A stretch of 64,000 nucleotides of DNA from Arthrobacter humicola (GCF_022803015.1 NZ_JAFKON010000011.1:1-64000), one strand, 5' to 3'; shown: positions 18,204 to 27,733, counted from the first letter of the stretch. Notes: generated by a model not told the origin, from the letters alone. Numbers and translations are program-made.

Positions 18204-18236
18204 AGCGGGGCCGGTGGATCAACCACCGGCCCCGCT
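18204..18236 (+). terminator. Terminator after pnp
   Basis: A perfect 14-bp stem, AGCGGGGCCGGTGG against CCACCGGCCCCGCT, with a 5-base loop, about 20 bases after the pnp stop. Confidence 0.85.
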
Positions 18237-18291
18237 GCTGTTAAAGGTAGGATGGCAGGCAGATTTGGCATGTGTTCAATGAAAGGCCTTG

Positions 18292-19641
18292 ATGACTGTC
18301 GTCCCCCTGCCGCTAGAGCAGAACCAGCACGCTGACACCCTGATCCACGGCGCCGACGGCGGCTCCGAGGTGCGACGCTCGGTCCTGCCCGGCGGCGTCC
18401 GCGTCCTCACCGAAGCGATGCCGGGCCAGCGCTCTGCCACGATCGGTTTCTGGGTCGGCGTCGGCTCCCGCGACGAGGCTCCCGGCCAACACGGCTCAAC
18501 GCACTTCCTGGAGCACCTGCTCTTCAAGGGCACCAAGCGCCGCACCGCGCTGGAGATCGCCTCGGCCTTCGACGAGGTCGGCGGGGAATCCAATGCGGCC
18601 ACCGCGAAGGAGAGCACCTGCTACTTCGCCCGCGTGCTGGACACGGACCTTCCCATGGCGATCGACGTCATCGCGGACATGATCACCGGCGCGGTCCTGG
18701 ACCCGCAGGAGATGGAGCAGGAGCGGGACGTCATCCTCGAGGAAATCGCCATGGACAGCGACGATCCCACCGACGTCGCGCACGAGAACTTCGTGGCCGC
18801 CGTGCTGGGAACGCACCCGCTGGGCCGCCCCATCGGCGGCACGCCGGCAGCCATCCGTGCCGTGGCGCGCGACTCGGTGTGGGACCACTACCGCCGCTAC
18901 TACCGTCCCGACGAGCTCGTGGTCACCGCAGCCGGCGGCCTGGACCACGACGTCGTCTGCGGGCTCGTGGTGGATGCCCTGCACTCCGCCGGCTGGAACC
19001 TTGAGGCCGCGGCCGCCCCCGTGCAGCGCCGCTCCACCGAACGTGCATCGATCACCGGCACGGCCGGCCTGCATGTGGTCAAGAGGCAGGTGGAGCAGGC
19101 CAACATCATTATGGGTTGCCCGTCGCTGGTCGCCACCGACGGCCGCCGCTTTGTGATGAGTGTGCTCAACGCCGTCCTCGGCGGCGGCATGTCCTCCCGC
19201 CTCTTCCAGGAGGTCCGGGAAAAGCGCGGACTTGTCTACTCGACCTACTCTTTCGCGTCCTCCTACGCCGATGCCGGCTATTTCGGCATGTACGCCGGAT
19301 GCACCCCGTCGAAGGTCCGGCAGGTCATTGATCTGCTGGGCGCCGAGCTCGACAAGCTGGCTGCCGACGGCATCTCAGACGAGGAGCTCCGCAAGGCGGA
19401 GGGACAGCTGTGCGGCGGAATCGTGCTGGCGCTGGAGGACACCGGTTCCCGGATGTCCCGGCTGGGCCGCGCGGAACTGGTGTCCGGCGAGTACCAGGAC
19501 ATCGATGAGACCCTCCGCCAGATCAAGGCCGTCACAGCCGCGGAGGTCCAGGAGCTCGCCCGTGAGCTCGCGGCAGCCCCGCGGACCGTCACGGTGGTCG
19601 GGCCGTTCGAGGAAAGCGAGACGTTCGGACTCCTGGCCTAG
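18292..19641 (+). CDS. M16-family zinc peptidase
   Basis: A metallopeptidase of the mitochondrial-processing-peptidase/insulinase type. The inverted zinc motif HFLEH is at residues 71-75, with the third ligand in VILEEIAMD (Glu150 or Glu151). The second half has the Arg/Tyr substrate region (FQEVREKRGLVYSTYSF). At 449 residues it is a single M16 unit that probably dimerises. The ATG at 18292 has GAAAGG five bases upstream. Position after pnp is conserved in actinobacteria; the substrate is unknown. Confidence 0.92.
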   Translation: MTVVPLPLEQNQHADTLIHGADGGSEVRRSVLPGGVRVLTEAMPGQRSATIGFWVGVGSRDEAPGQHGSTHFLEHLLFKGTKRRTALEIASAFDEVGGESNAATAKESTCYFARVLDTDLPMAIDVIADMITGAVLDPQEMEQERDVILEEIAMDSDDPTDVAHENFVAAVLGTHPLGRPIGGTPAAIRAVARDSVWDHYRRYYRPDELVVTAAGGLDHDVVCGLVVDALHSAGWNLEAAAAPVQRRSTERASITGTAGLHVVKRQVEQANIIMGCPSLVATDGRRFVMSVLNAVLGGGMSSRLFQEVREKRGLVYSTYSFASSYADAGYFGMYAGCTPSKVRQVIDLLGAELDKLAADGISDEELRKAEGQLCGGIVLALEDTGSRMSRLGRAELVSGEYQDIDETLRQIKAVTAAEVQELARELAAAPRTVTVVGPFEESETFGLLA

Positions 19642-19698
19642 ACATTCCAACTGGCGCGGCGTCATGATGGTGGCGGGGTCACTCGGGAGGAACTCCAT

Positions 19699-20196
19699 AT
19701 GGGAGAAACTGTGGACCGGCCGCTGCCAGGCAGTGCATGCGAGGCGCTTGAGGCTTTTCTGGGCCATTGGACGGGGACCACGCACTGGGAGGCAACCGCG
19801 TGGGGTCCGGCGCGCACCGCGGACACCGAGATGATCTTTTCCCGGGCAGCCGCCGGGCTTGCCGTCACCCAGAGCTACCGGCACACGGATGCGGACGGGA
19901 CCCGGTCCGAAGGCCACGGTGTCTTCACGACGGACCCGGACCATCCCGAGGCCTTCTGGTACCACGTCAACAGCTTGGGGTTGCCGCCCGAGGGACCCGC
20001 GCGCGCCAGCATGGAAGGCGGCACCTTGACCGTGGAACGCCGGAGTGACCGCGGCACCGCACGGCACACCTTCCGCGTGGACGACGGTGAACTGACTCAC
20101 GCCGCCGGTCTCCGCCTGGGCAGGGCGAGCGACTTCACGCCCTTCATGACCACCGTGTGCCGTCGCGTCGCTGAGGGCGCCTCCGTCCCGGTGTGA
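19699..20196 (+). CDS. DUF1579-like protein
   Basis: A 165-residue cytosolic protein of lipocalin-like character: FLGHWTGTTHWEATAWG near the N-terminus, then alternating strands with SYRHTDADGTRSEGHGVF. This resembles DUF1579/THAP4-like heme-binding-fold proteins, though no heme ligand is assured. A good ribosome site GGAGG precedes ATG 19699. It stands alone between the M16 gene and the leftward cluster. Confidence 0.65.
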   Translation: MGETVDRPLPGSACEALEAFLGHWTGTTHWEATAWGPARTADTEMIFSRAAAGLAVTQSYRHTDADGTRSEGHGVFTTDPDHPEAFWYHVNSLGLPPEGPARASMEGGTLTVERRSDRGTARHTFRVDDGELTHAAGLRLGRASDFTPFMTTVCRRVAEGASVPV

Positions 20197-20200
20197 GGTC

Positions 20201-20482
20201 TCAGGATGCGGCTTCGAGGATCCGGGTCTTTGGAGCCCCTTGTAGGGCCGGGGCGGCGTCGGCGGAGTTCCAGACCTTCGCCTGAAGATTGGCCAACAAG
20301 GCTTCCGCCTGCTCGCGTTGGTCGAAGTCCAACTCGACCACCACATAGTGCGGGTCGTCCACCGGGCGGCTGATCCGGTACGCAGTGACACCAGAGGCCG
20401 CCCGGTTCACCGGATCACGGTCGAAGGCGGTCTTCCACATGCCAAAATCCTTGATCCTGTGCTCAATCTGCAGTGTGAACAT
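20201..20482 (-). CDS. Small alpha/beta-barrel-like protein
   Basis: A 93-residue protein from ATG 20482, with AGGAG about 7 bases upstream. The sequence (EHRIKDFGMWKTAFDRDP, then YRISRPVDDPHYVVVELDF) fits a ferredoxin-like dimeric alpha-beta barrel, as in antibiotic-monooxygenase-like small proteins. Function unknown. It lies downstream of moaD on the same strand but 100 bp away. Confidence 0.7.
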   Translation of the reverse strand: MFTLQIEHRIKDFGMWKTAFDRDPVNRAASGVTAYRISRPVDDPHYVVVELDFDQREQAEALLANLQAKVWNSADAAPALQGAPKTRILEAAS

Positions 20483-20585
20483 GGCGCTCTCCTGATTGTT
20501 TGTCGCCTGCCGCGGGGTAGTCCACACTCTAGGACCGGTCCGGTCCACGCGATAGCCCAGGAATCCGGGCCCAGCTGTGCTGTGC

Positions 20586-20852
20586 CTACCCGCCGGCGAA
20601 CGGCGGCAGCACGTCGACGACGTCGGCCGGCTTGAGCGACGCGGCATGGTCCCGCACGGCAACTTCGTTGAGCAGGAAGCTGGAGCGGGAAAGGATGCGG
20701 GCCAGCGGCGGCGTACCGGCCGGCGGTTCGGGGCGCTCGACGGCGAGGATCGCCTCGAGCAGCGAGGCGAGGGTGTCGCCGTCGGCGAGGTCGTAGCGTT
20801 CTTCATCCACGCCGGCGGCAGCGCGTGCGGCAGCGAAGTAGCGTACATTCAC
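20586..20852 (-). CDS. moaD: Molybdopterin synthase small subunit
   Basis: A ubiquitin-like sulfur carrier of 88 residues that gives sulfur to precursor Z together with MoaE. The start MNVRYFAAARAAAG and the C-terminal Gly-Gly (LPPFAGG), which is thiocarboxylated, are diagnostic. It begins 7 bases after the moaA stop, so it is co-transcribed with moaA; its partner moaE is on the other strand at 28232. Confidence 0.9.
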   Translation of the reverse strand: MNVRYFAAARAAAGVDEERYDLADGDTLASLLEAILAVERPEPPAGTPPLARILSRSSFLLNEVAVRDHAASLKPADVVDVLPPFAGG

Positions 20853-20859
20853 GAAAAAA

Positions 20860-21999
20860 TCAGCCTCCGATGGCGCTCATGCTGCGGTCCGGCTGGACGA
20901 AGTCGGGCGCGTCGAGGCCCACATGGTCCATGCCGTGGGCCTTGGGCTTGATCCACATGGCATCCTGCCAGCGTTCGGCGAGCTGTTCGTCGCTGGCACC
21001 CTCGCGCAGCAGCCCCAGCAGATCCACTTCCTCGCGTGAGAACAGGCAACTCATGATCTTGCCCTCGGCGGTGATGCGCGTCCGGCGGCAGTCCGAGCAG
21101 AACGGCTCCGTGACGGAAGCGATGATGCCCACAGTGCCGAGCAGAGGGCCGGTGGCGCGGTCGGTGCCGGGAACCCGGGCCCGGACTTCGAACCGTTCCG
21201 CCGGGGCGCCGTCGCGGTCCCGCGGGTCGGAACTGAGCACGTAGTCGACCGAGAGCAATTCGCGGATCTCCGCGGCGGTGATCATGTTCCGACGGGTCCA
21301 GCCGTGGTCCGCGTCGAGCGGCATCTGTTCGATGAAGCGCAGTTCATAGCCGCGGTCCAGTGCCCAGGCCAGGAGGGCCGGTGACTCGGCGTCGTTGATC
21401 CCGCGCATGAGTACAGCGTTGAGCTTGACCGGGCCCAGGCCTGCGGCCCAGGCGGCGTCGACGCCGGCGAGGACCCTGTCCAGGAAGGGCCGGCGGGTCA
21501 GCTTGGCAAAGGTTTCTTCATGCAGGGAGTCCAGCGAGACGTTGATTCTGGTCAGTCCCGCGGCTTTGAGTCCGGCGGCCTTCTTGTCCAGGCCGACGGC
21601 GTTGGTGGTCATCGAGATTGGCAGGTCGGGGTGGGCCTGGCGGAGCGCGGCGATGATCTGCAGCAGGTCCGCCCGCACCAGGGGCTCGCCGCCGGTCAGC
21701 CGCAATTCGCGCACGCCGAGCATATCGACGCCTATCCGCACGATCCGGACGATTTCCTCCGCGGACATCACCGCCTGTTTGGACAGCCATTCCAAGCCCT
21801 CGGCCGGCATGCAATAGGTGCAACGCAGATTGCACTTGTCCGTCAGTGAGAGGCGCATGTCCGTGGCACGGCGGCCGTAGCGATCCACGAGCCCGGCAGG
21901 CAGGCCCTCCGGACGCCCGGACAGCGCGGCGGCAGCAGGAATTCCCGCTCCGGGACTGCCTGCCGCGCGGGGCTGGGGCATACCCAGTTGAACTGTCAT
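20860..21999 (-). CDS. moaA: GTP 3',8-cyclase (radical SAM)
   Basis: The first enzyme of molybdenum cofactor synthesis. It shows the radical-SAM CxxxCxxC in DKCNLRCTYCMP, the TGGEPL segment, the second cluster site CSDCRRTRITAEGKIMSC, and the C-terminal Gly-Gly needed for activity. It has 379 residues including an Ala/Gly-rich N-terminal extension of about 40 residues. A TAGCCT box (22006-22011, minus strand) ends 6 bases before ATG 21999. Confidence 0.95.
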   Translation of the reverse strand: MTVQLGMPQPRAAGSPGAGIPAAAALSGRPEGLPAGLVDRYGRRATDMRLSLTDKCNLRCTYCMPAEGLEWLSKQAVMSAEEIVRIVRIGVDMLGVRELRLTGGEPLVRADLLQIIAALRQAHPDLPISMTTNAVGLDKKAAGLKAAGLTRINVSLDSLHEETFAKLTRRPFLDRVLAGVDAAWAAGLGPVKLNAVLMRGINDAESPALLAWALDRGYELRFIEQMPLDADHGWTRRNMITAAEIRELLSVDYVLSSDPRDRDGAPAERFEVRARVPGTDRATGPLLGTVGIIASVTEPFCSDCRRTRITAEGKIMSCLFSREEVDLLGLLREGASDEQLAERWQDAMWIKPKAHGMDHVGLDAPDFVQPDRSMSAIGG

Positions 22000-22005
22000 A
22001 GAGTC

Positions 22006-22011
22006 AGGCTA
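22006..22011 (-). promoter_or_regulatory. Leaderless -10 box for moaA-moaD
   Basis: TAGCCT on the minus strand, 6 bases before ATG 21999; no ribosome site in the spacer (GACTCT). Confidence 0.55.
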
Positions 22012-22119
22012 CGCCACCTCGCTGCCCACGTCACAGCCGCATGACGGCACGGATATTACAGATTCGGGAACGATGTCCCGCGGGGGTCCGGAGCCCTGCC
22101 CGGACCGTGGCGGCGAACC

Positions 22120-22125
22120 TATGCT
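22120..22125 (+). promoter_or_regulatory. Leaderless -10 box for the response-regulator operon
   Basis: TATGCT ends 6 bases before GTG 22132. GGAAG lies in the spacer but too close to the start to act as a ribosome site. Confidence 0.55.
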
Positions 22126-22131
22126 GGAAGC

Positions 22132-22872
22132 GTGAACAAGACCCAGCCGGCCCCGGACGCAACGGAGTACCGGCGCATCCTTCTCGTCGAGGACGAACCG
22201 ACCATCGCCGGAGTGGTCCGGGACTACCTCGTCCAGGCGGGATACCAGGTGGTCCTCGCCGCCGACGGGTTCACGGCCCTGCGCCTTGCGGCCGAACGCC
22301 GCCCGGACCTCGTCCTGCTGGACCGGATGCTGCCGGGCCTGGACGGTGTGGAAGTCTGCCGCCGGCTCCGTGCCGCACACAGTGTCCCGGTCATCATGCT
22401 CACTGCCCTCGGAACGGAAGACGACCAGATCCTCGGCCTGGAAGCCGGCGCGGACGACTACGTCACCAAGCCATTCTCGCCCCGCGAGCTGGTGCTGCGG
22501 GTCCGGTCGGTCCTGCGCAGGAGCATTCCCGAATTCAGCCCGGAGCCCTCCGTCGAAGTAGGCGGTTTCGACCTCAACCCGGCCGCCCGCACCGTCTCAC
22601 GCCACGGCACGCCCCTGGCGCTGACGGCCCGGGAGTTCGACCTGCTGGCCTTCATGCTCCGCCGTCCCCGGCAGGTCTTCAGCCGCGAGGAACTCATGAA
22701 AGCGGTCTGGGGCTGGGACTACGGGGACCTGTCCACTGTCACGGTGCACGTGCGGAGGCTGCGGGAGAAGATCGAGGACGACCCCACCCGCCCCTCCGTC
22801 CTGAAAACGGTCTGGGGCGTGGGGTACCGGCTGGACCCCAGCGATGAGGAGTCCGCCGATGCAGACCTCTGA
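22132..22872 (+). CDS. OmpR-family response regulator
   Basis: A DNA-binding regulator of 246 residues. The receiver domain has acidic Glu20-Asp21, phosphoacceptor Asp64 (LVLLDRMLPG), Thr91 and Lys113 (VTKPF). The C-terminal winged-helix domain (about 145-235) has LTAREFDLL and VTVHVRRLREKIE. The kinase gene overlaps its last 14 bases, and the oxidoreductase overlaps the kinase, so the system probably controls the downstream enzyme or the cofactor genes (inference). Confidence 0.93.
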   Translation: MNKTQPAPDATEYRRILLVEDEPTIAGVVRDYLVQAGYQVVLAADGFTALRLAAERRPDLVLLDRMLPGLDGVEVCRRLRAAHSVPVIMLTALGTEDDQILGLEAGADDYVTKPFSPRELVLRVRSVLRRSIPEFSPEPSVEVGGFDLNPAARTVSRHGTPLALTAREFDLLAFMLRRPRQVFSREELMKAVWGWDYGDLSTVTVHVRRLREKIEDDPTRPSVLKTVWGVGYRLDPSDEESADADL

Positions 22873-24226
22873 ACTCCTGACCATCATCGGCTGGGCCGTG
22901 GCCTGGGGAGCCTTGATCGGGGCCGCGTCGCTGCTCATCCTGAAATCCCTGCGCCGGGCCTCGTTCGCGGTCCAGATCTGTGTGGTGGTGCTCGCCGCCG
23001 TGGCGGTCCTGACGGCCGGAATGGTCAGCGCCTTCAACGCCATGTTCATCTCGGCCCGGGACCTCGAAGTGATGTGGTACGTCCTGGCCGTGGCGTCCGC
23101 CGTGGCTGTTTCGATCGCGCTCGTGCTCGGAGCGAGGGTCTCGCGGAACGCCAAGGCGCTGGTCGAGGCTGCCCGGAGCATCGGCCGCGGCGAGAGCCCC
23201 GGGATCCAGTCCCCGGTGATGAGCCACGAACTTGCCGCCCTCGCCGCCGAGCTCGAATCCAGCAGCCGGATGCTGGAGGCCTCCCGGCAGCGTGAGGCTG
23301 CGGTAGAGAACGCCCGCCGCGAACTGGTCAGCTGGATCTCCCACGACCTGCGGACGCCGCTGGCGAGCATGCGCGCCATGACCGAGGCCCTGGAAGACGG
23401 GATGGCCGCGGATGTTCCCGGCTATTACCGCAAACTCATCGCGCAGACCGACCTCATGGCCGGCATGGTCAACGACCTCCTGGAACTGTCGAAGATCCAT
23501 GCCGGAACGATGCGGCTCAAGGCCGAGCCGTTGGACCTGTACGACCTCGCCAGCGACGCCATTGCCGACCTCGCCGCGCTGGCGGAGCAGCACGGCATTA
23601 CGCTCGACGGCGGCGGCCAACGGGAAAGCCTGGCCCTCGCCGACGGCCCCTCGATGGGACGTGCCATCCGGAACGTCGTGCTCAACGCGATCGTCCACAG
23701 CAGACCCGGCTCCAGGGTCACCGTGGAAGTCGGCCGGGACGGTGACCGGGCCGTCGTCGCGGTCACCGACGGCTGCGGCGGGATCCCGGAAGCGGACCTC
23801 CCGCATGTGTTCGAAACCGGCTGGCAGAAGGACCCGGCGCGGCGGCAGGCCGGCCGTTGGGCCGCCCCGGACGACGGACTGGACGGTATGGCCCCTGATG
23901 GCGCGGCCCCGGGCGACGGCTTCCGGGTGCCCGGGCCGGATGAGCCGGCGGGCGTCATGCGCTACAGCGGCGCCGGCCTTGGCCTGAGCATCGTCGCCGG
24001 AATCGTCAGTGCCCATCAAGGCACCGTCACCGTGGAGAACGTCGACGGCGGATGCCGGTTCTCGCTGCTGCTCCCCGGCCAGGGAGCAGCCGGCCAGGAG
24101 CCGGGTGGCAGCCACGGCACTTCTGCCGGGGGAGCATCAGCCCCGGCGGCAGCAGCCCAGGGCACACACAACAGGATTCCGCGCGACGCGGTAGAGGAAA
24201 AACTCCGGACGGGACGGGCACAGTGA
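22859..24226 (+). CDS. Sensor histidine kinase
   Basis: A membrane kinase of 455 residues with three predicted N-terminal helices (about 8-30, 38-60, 72-92), a short HAMP-like/linker region, the dimerisation helix with His162 in SWISHDLRTPLASM, the N-box AIRNVVLNAIVHS, DGCGGI and GAGLGLSIV. Between the F region (FETGWQ) and the last Gly box there is an insert of about 45 Gly/Pro/Asp-rich residues in the ATP lid. No extracellular sensing domain is evident, so it may sense within the membrane. GAGGAG lies 8 bases before ATG 22859, which overlaps the regulator gene. Confidence 0.92.
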   Translation: MQTSELLTIIGWAVAWGALIGAASLLILKSLRRASFAVQICVVVLAAVAVLTAGMVSAFNAMFISARDLEVMWYVLAVASAVAVSIALVLGARVSRNAKALVEAARSIGRGESPGIQSPVMSHELAALAAELESSSRMLEASRQREAAVENARRELVSWISHDLRTPLASMRAMTEALEDGMAADVPGYYRKLIAQTDLMAGMVNDLLELSKIHAGTMRLKAEPLDLYDLASDAIADLAALAEQHGITLDGGGQRESLALADGPSMGRAIRNVVLNAIVHSRPGSRVTVEVGRDGDRAVVAVTDGCGGIPEADLPHVFETGWQKDPARRQAGRWAAPDDGLDGMAPDGAAPGDGFRVPGPDEPAGVMRYSGAGLGLSIVAGIVSAHQGTVTVENVDGGCRFSLLLPGQGAAGQEPGGSHGTSAGGASAPAAAAQGTHNRIPRDAVEEKLRTGRAQ

Positions 24227-25944
24227 GCAGCGGCGTCGGCTTTGACGGGCAGGGGAAGGAAACCGGCGGCACACTCGCCGGCAGGGAACAGCAGCATACG
24301 GAACCGGGAGTCCGGCAGCGGCAGTCCCGGGACCTGTGGGCCGCCGGGGCCGGACTGGTGGCCGTGGGGGCGGCGGTGGTCCTCGGTGAACTCACGGCCA
24401 GCCTGGTGAGCCCCACGGTGTCTCCGGTGACGGCCGTCGGCGGGGTCGTGATCGACACCGTCCCGCCGGGCGTCAAGGAGTGGGCCATTTCCTTGTTCGG
24501 CACGGCGGACAAGGTGGCGCTGCTAGGCGGCATGGCACTGGTCATCGCCGCGCTCGCGGCGCTCTCCGGAGTCCTCGAAGTGCGGCGCCGTTTCGCCGGG
24601 GTGATTCTCATCGCGGTGTTCGGCGCGGTAGGGCTCGTGGCCGTGCTGAGCCGGGCCGACCTGACCGCCAACGCCATCCCCGTCCCGGTGCTGGTGGCAC
24701 TGGTGGGGATCGCGCTGTTGCGGTGGCTCATCCGGAAACTGTTGGAGTGGCAACCCGATGCCGGCCGGCGGCCGGCGGTGGCGTCCGGCCCGTCGGAAAC
24801 ACCACCGGTTGAGCCGGCCCCGCAGGACGCCCCTGCCGCGGCGCGTGCAGATGCCACAGCCAACGACGCCGGGCCCGCCCGGCGCCGGTTCCTGTTGGCG
24901 CTGGGCGGGACAGCCGCGGTTGCCGCCGTCGCCGGTGTGCTCGCCTCCACCCTCAGGGGAGCTGCCGCCGTCGTCAGCGAAGTGCGCAGCAAGCTGGTCC
25001 TCCCCGTGCCCGCCGCTCCCGCGCCGCCCATCCCGGCCGGCGCCGAGATCCGGCTGGACGGGCTGGGCCCGCTCGTAACGCCGAACAGGGATTTCTACCG
25101 GATCGACACCGCCCTGCGCGTTCCCCTGGTGGACCCGGCGGAATGGACGCTGAAAGTCACGGGCCTGGTGGAACGGGAGATTGAGCTCGACTACGCCACC
25201 CTCCTGGCCAAACCCCTGACGGAACGGCACGTGACCATCGCCTGCGTCTCCAACGAGGTCGGCGGGGACCTGATCGGCAGTGCCCGCTGGCTCGGCTGGC
25301 CGGTGCGCGAACTGCTCGCCATGGCCGGCCCCAAGCCCGGGGCGGACATGGTGCTCTCCCGGAGCACGGACGGCTGGACGGCAGGGACCCCGCTGGAGGC
25401 CCTCACGGACAACCGCGACGCGCTGCTGGCCGTCGCCATGAACGGGGAACCGCTCCCGCTCGAACATGGATTCCCCGTCCGGATGATCGTGCCCGGGCTG
25501 TACGGCTACGTCTCCGCCACGAAGTGGGTCACCGAACTCAAAGTGACCCGGTACGCGGACGACGTCGCCTACTGGACGCCCCGCGGCTGGAGCGAGCGCG
25601 GCCCCATCAAGACATCGTCCCGCATTGACGTGCCGCGCGACGGGGCCAACGTGAAGGGCGGGACGGTTGTCTTCGGCGGCGTCGCGTGGGCCCAGCACAC
25701 GGGCATCGGCAAGGTGGAGCTGCGGGTCAACCGCGGCGACTGGCATCAGGCCGAGCTGGCCCCCGGCATCTCCAAGGACACCTGGTACCAGTGGAAGCTG
25801 GCCCTGCCGCTGGAGCCGGGGCAATATGAGGTCCAGGTCCGGGCCACAGCCCTCGACGGCGTGCCGCAGGCCGAGGAATCCGCCCCGGTCGCGCCGAACG
25901 GAGCCACGGGTTACCACACGGTTAGAGTTGACGTGAAGTCCTAG
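24223..25944 (+). CDS. Membrane-anchored molybdopterin oxidoreductase (sulfite-oxidase fold)
   Basis: A 573-residue protein with about four N-terminal membrane helices and one more near residue 225-245, then an extracytoplasmic oxidoreductase domain of the SUOX/YedY fold. The molybdenum-ligand cysteine is Cys341 in TIACVSNEVGG; the C-terminal dimerisation-like Mo-co domain follows (about 460-570). It begins at GTG 24223, overlapping the kinase stop by 4 bases (GTGA). Sitting in the Moco gene island, it is the obvious client of that cofactor. Substrate unknown; sulfite or an oxidised protein or sulfoxide is possible. Confidence 0.9.
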   Translation: MSSGVGFDGQGKETGGTLAGREQQHTEPGVRQRQSRDLWAAGAGLVAVGAAVVLGELTASLVSPTVSPVTAVGGVVIDTVPPGVKEWAISLFGTADKVALLGGMALVIAALAALSGVLEVRRRFAGVILIAVFGAVGLVAVLSRADLTANAIPVPVLVALVGIALLRWLIRKLLEWQPDAGRRPAVASGPSETPPVEPAPQDAPAAARADATANDAGPARRRFLLALGGTAAVAAVAGVLASTLRGAAAVVSEVRSKLVLPVPAAPAPPIPAGAEIRLDGLGPLVTPNRDFYRIDTALRVPLVDPAEWTLKVTGLVEREIELDYATLLAKPLTERHVTIACVSNEVGGDLIGSARWLGWPVRELLAMAGPKPGADMVLSRSTDGWTAGTPLEALTDNRDALLAVAMNGEPLPLEHGFPVRMIVPGLYGYVSATKWVTELKVTRYADDVAYWTPRGWSERGPIKTSSRIDVPRDGANVKGGTVVFGGVAWAQHTGIGKVELRVNRGDWHQAELAPGISKDTWYQWKLALPLEPGQYEVQVRATALDGVPQAEESAPVAPNGATGYHTVRVDVKS

Positions 25945-25970
25945 CGAGCCGAGCAGAGGTCAGGAAACGC

Positions 25971-27194
25971 ATGCACCGCACCGAGACAAGGCATGTCAGC
26001 GTTCAAGCGCACCGGGACAAGGTGCGGGCCCTGCTGGCCCCCCTGCGCACCGAGGGGCGGGTGGAACGGCTCCCGCTGCTCGAAGCCCTGGGCCGGGGGC
26101 TCGCCGCCGACATCCTGGCACCGCTGGACCTTCCCCCCTTCGCCAACTCGCAGATGGACGGCTTCGCGGTCCGCAGCGCCGACGTGCCCGACGGCGGCAG
26201 GGAACTTCGCGTCGTCGCGCCCGTCCCGGCCGGTGCCGCACCGGCGAAACTGGCCGCCGGCACGGCCGCCCCGATCATGACCGGCGCGATGATGCCGGCC
26301 GGGGCCGACGCCGTCGTTCCCATCGAGCAGGCCGTGCCCGATTCCTTCCCGGTGCCGGGGGAGCCCGCCACGGTCCACCTGCCGGCCACCGCCGCCGGAA
26401 CGTTCGTGCGCGACGCCGGCAGCGACATCCGCTCCGGCGAGCCCGCCCTCGGCGCGGGGACCTTCCTCGGCCCCGGCCAGCTGGGACTGCTGGCGGCGAT
26501 GGGCTACACGGAGGTGCCCGTCCATCCCTCCCTCCGGGTCCTCCTGGTCACCACCGGCGACGAGGTGGTGGAACCGGGCAGCCCGCTGGGACCGGGCAAG
26601 ATCTTCGACTCCAACGGCACGCTGCTCGAGTCCTCCATGCGCCAGGCCGGGCTCCAGGTCACACGGACCGGCGTCTCCATGGACCAGCCGGATGAGCTCG
26701 CCGCCTTGCTGCGCCGACATGCCCCCGCCGTGGACCTGATCGTCACCACCGGCGGCGTCAGCAAAGGTGCCTACGAGGTGGTCCGGCAGGCAATGGCCGG
26801 ACACGACGTCGAATTCGGCGCCGTGGCGATGCAGCCGGGCGGCCCGCAGGGGATCGGCAGCTTCGACGGCGTCCCGGTGCTGGGGTTCCCGGGTAATCCG
26901 GTGAGCTGCCTCGTGTCCTTTGAAATGTTCCTGCGCCCGGTCCTCACAGAGCTGTTCGGCGCCCCGGCGCCCCGGCCCGCCGTCCGCGCGCGCCTCGCCG
27001 AACCGCTGACCTCACCGGCGGGCAAGCACCAGGTGCGGCGCGGCACGCTGGCTCCGGACGGCACGGTCAGGCTGGAGGGCGGCGCGGGATCCCACCTGGT
27101 CCATGCCCTGGCCCGTTCCAACGCCCTGGTCCACGTGCCAGAGGGAACAGCGGCGCTCGCAGCGGGCGACGAAGTGGAAGTATGGATCCTGTGA
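25971..27194 (+). CDS. moeA: Molybdopterin molybdenumtransferase
   Basis: It inserts molybdate into adenylylated molybdopterin. The 407 residues show LDLPPFANSQMDGFAVR (about 44-60), the MoCF-fold motifs TTGDEVVEPG and TTGGVSKGAYE, PGGPQGIG, GFPGNPVSCLVSFE and the C-terminal barrel. It is 26 bases from the oxidoreductase stop and overlaps moaC, so the island is read as one unit from the two-component genes to moaE. Confidence 0.95.
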   Translation: MHRTETRHVSVQAHRDKVRALLAPLRTEGRVERLPLLEALGRGLAADILAPLDLPPFANSQMDGFAVRSADVPDGGRELRVVAPVPAGAAPAKLAAGTAAPIMTGAMMPAGADAVVPIEQAVPDSFPVPGEPATVHLPATAAGTFVRDAGSDIRSGEPALGAGTFLGPGQLGLLAAMGYTEVPVHPSLRVLLVTTGDEVVEPGSPLGPGKIFDSNGTLLESSMRQAGLQVTRTGVSMDQPDELAALLRRHAPAVDLIVTTGGVSKGAYEVVRQAMAGHDVEFGAVAMQPGGPQGIGSFDGVPVLGFPGNPVSCLVSFEMFLRPVLTELFGAPAPRPAVRARLAEPLTSPAGKHQVRRGTLAPDGTVRLEGGAGSHLVHALARSNALVHVPEGTAALAAGDEVEVWIL

Positions 27195-27733
27195 ATGATG
27201 TAGAAAACCCTGAAGCGTATGCCACACCAGCGGACAACGGCGAAGCGGACAAAAGAGCAGTGGGCAACACCCGCCTGACCCACCTCCGTCACGACGGCAC
27301 GGCCCAAATGGTGGATGTGTCCAACAAGGCGCAGTCCACCCGGGAAGCCACGGCCACCGCGACCGTCCGCAGCACGGCCGAGGTTCTGTCCCTCCTCGGC
27401 GGCGGTGAGCTCCCGAAGGGCGACGCCCTGGCCGTAGCCCGCATCGCCGGGATCATGGCGGCCAAGAAGACGCCGGACCTGATCCCGTTGTGCCACCCGC
27501 TGCCGATCGCCAAGGTCACCATCGACTTTGAGCTCGACACCGACGCCGTGACAATTTTCGCCACGGTCAAGACACGCGGCGTCACCGGGGTCGAGATGGA
27601 AGCCCTGACTGCGGCGACGGTCGCGGCACTGAGCGTGTACGACATGATCAAGGCCGTGGACAAGCACGCGGTCCTGACCGATATCAAGGTGCTCGCCAAA
27701 AGCGGCGGCAAGAGCGGGGACTGGACCCTATGA
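27182..27733 (+). CDS. moaC: Cyclic pyranopterin monophosphate synthase
   Basis: It converts the MoaA product to cyclic pyranopterin monophosphate. Typical motifs are MVDVSNKAQSTREA, AKKTPDLIPLCHPL (active-site region), GVTGVEMEALTA and DMIKAVDK. It has 183 residues with an N-terminal extension of about 30. Start could be ATG 27182 (GGAAG close upstream) or GTG 27191 (GTGA overlap with the moeA stop). The stop overlaps mog (ATGA). Confidence 0.95.
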   Translation: MDPVNDVENPEAYATPADNGEADKRAVGNTRLTHLRHDGTAQMVDVSNKAQSTREATATATVRSTAEVLSLLGGGELPKGDALAVARIAGIMAAKKTPDLIPLCHPLPIAKVTIDFELDTDAVTIFATVKTRGVTGVEMEALTAATVAALSVYDMIKAVDKHAVLTDIKVLAKSGGKSGDWTL

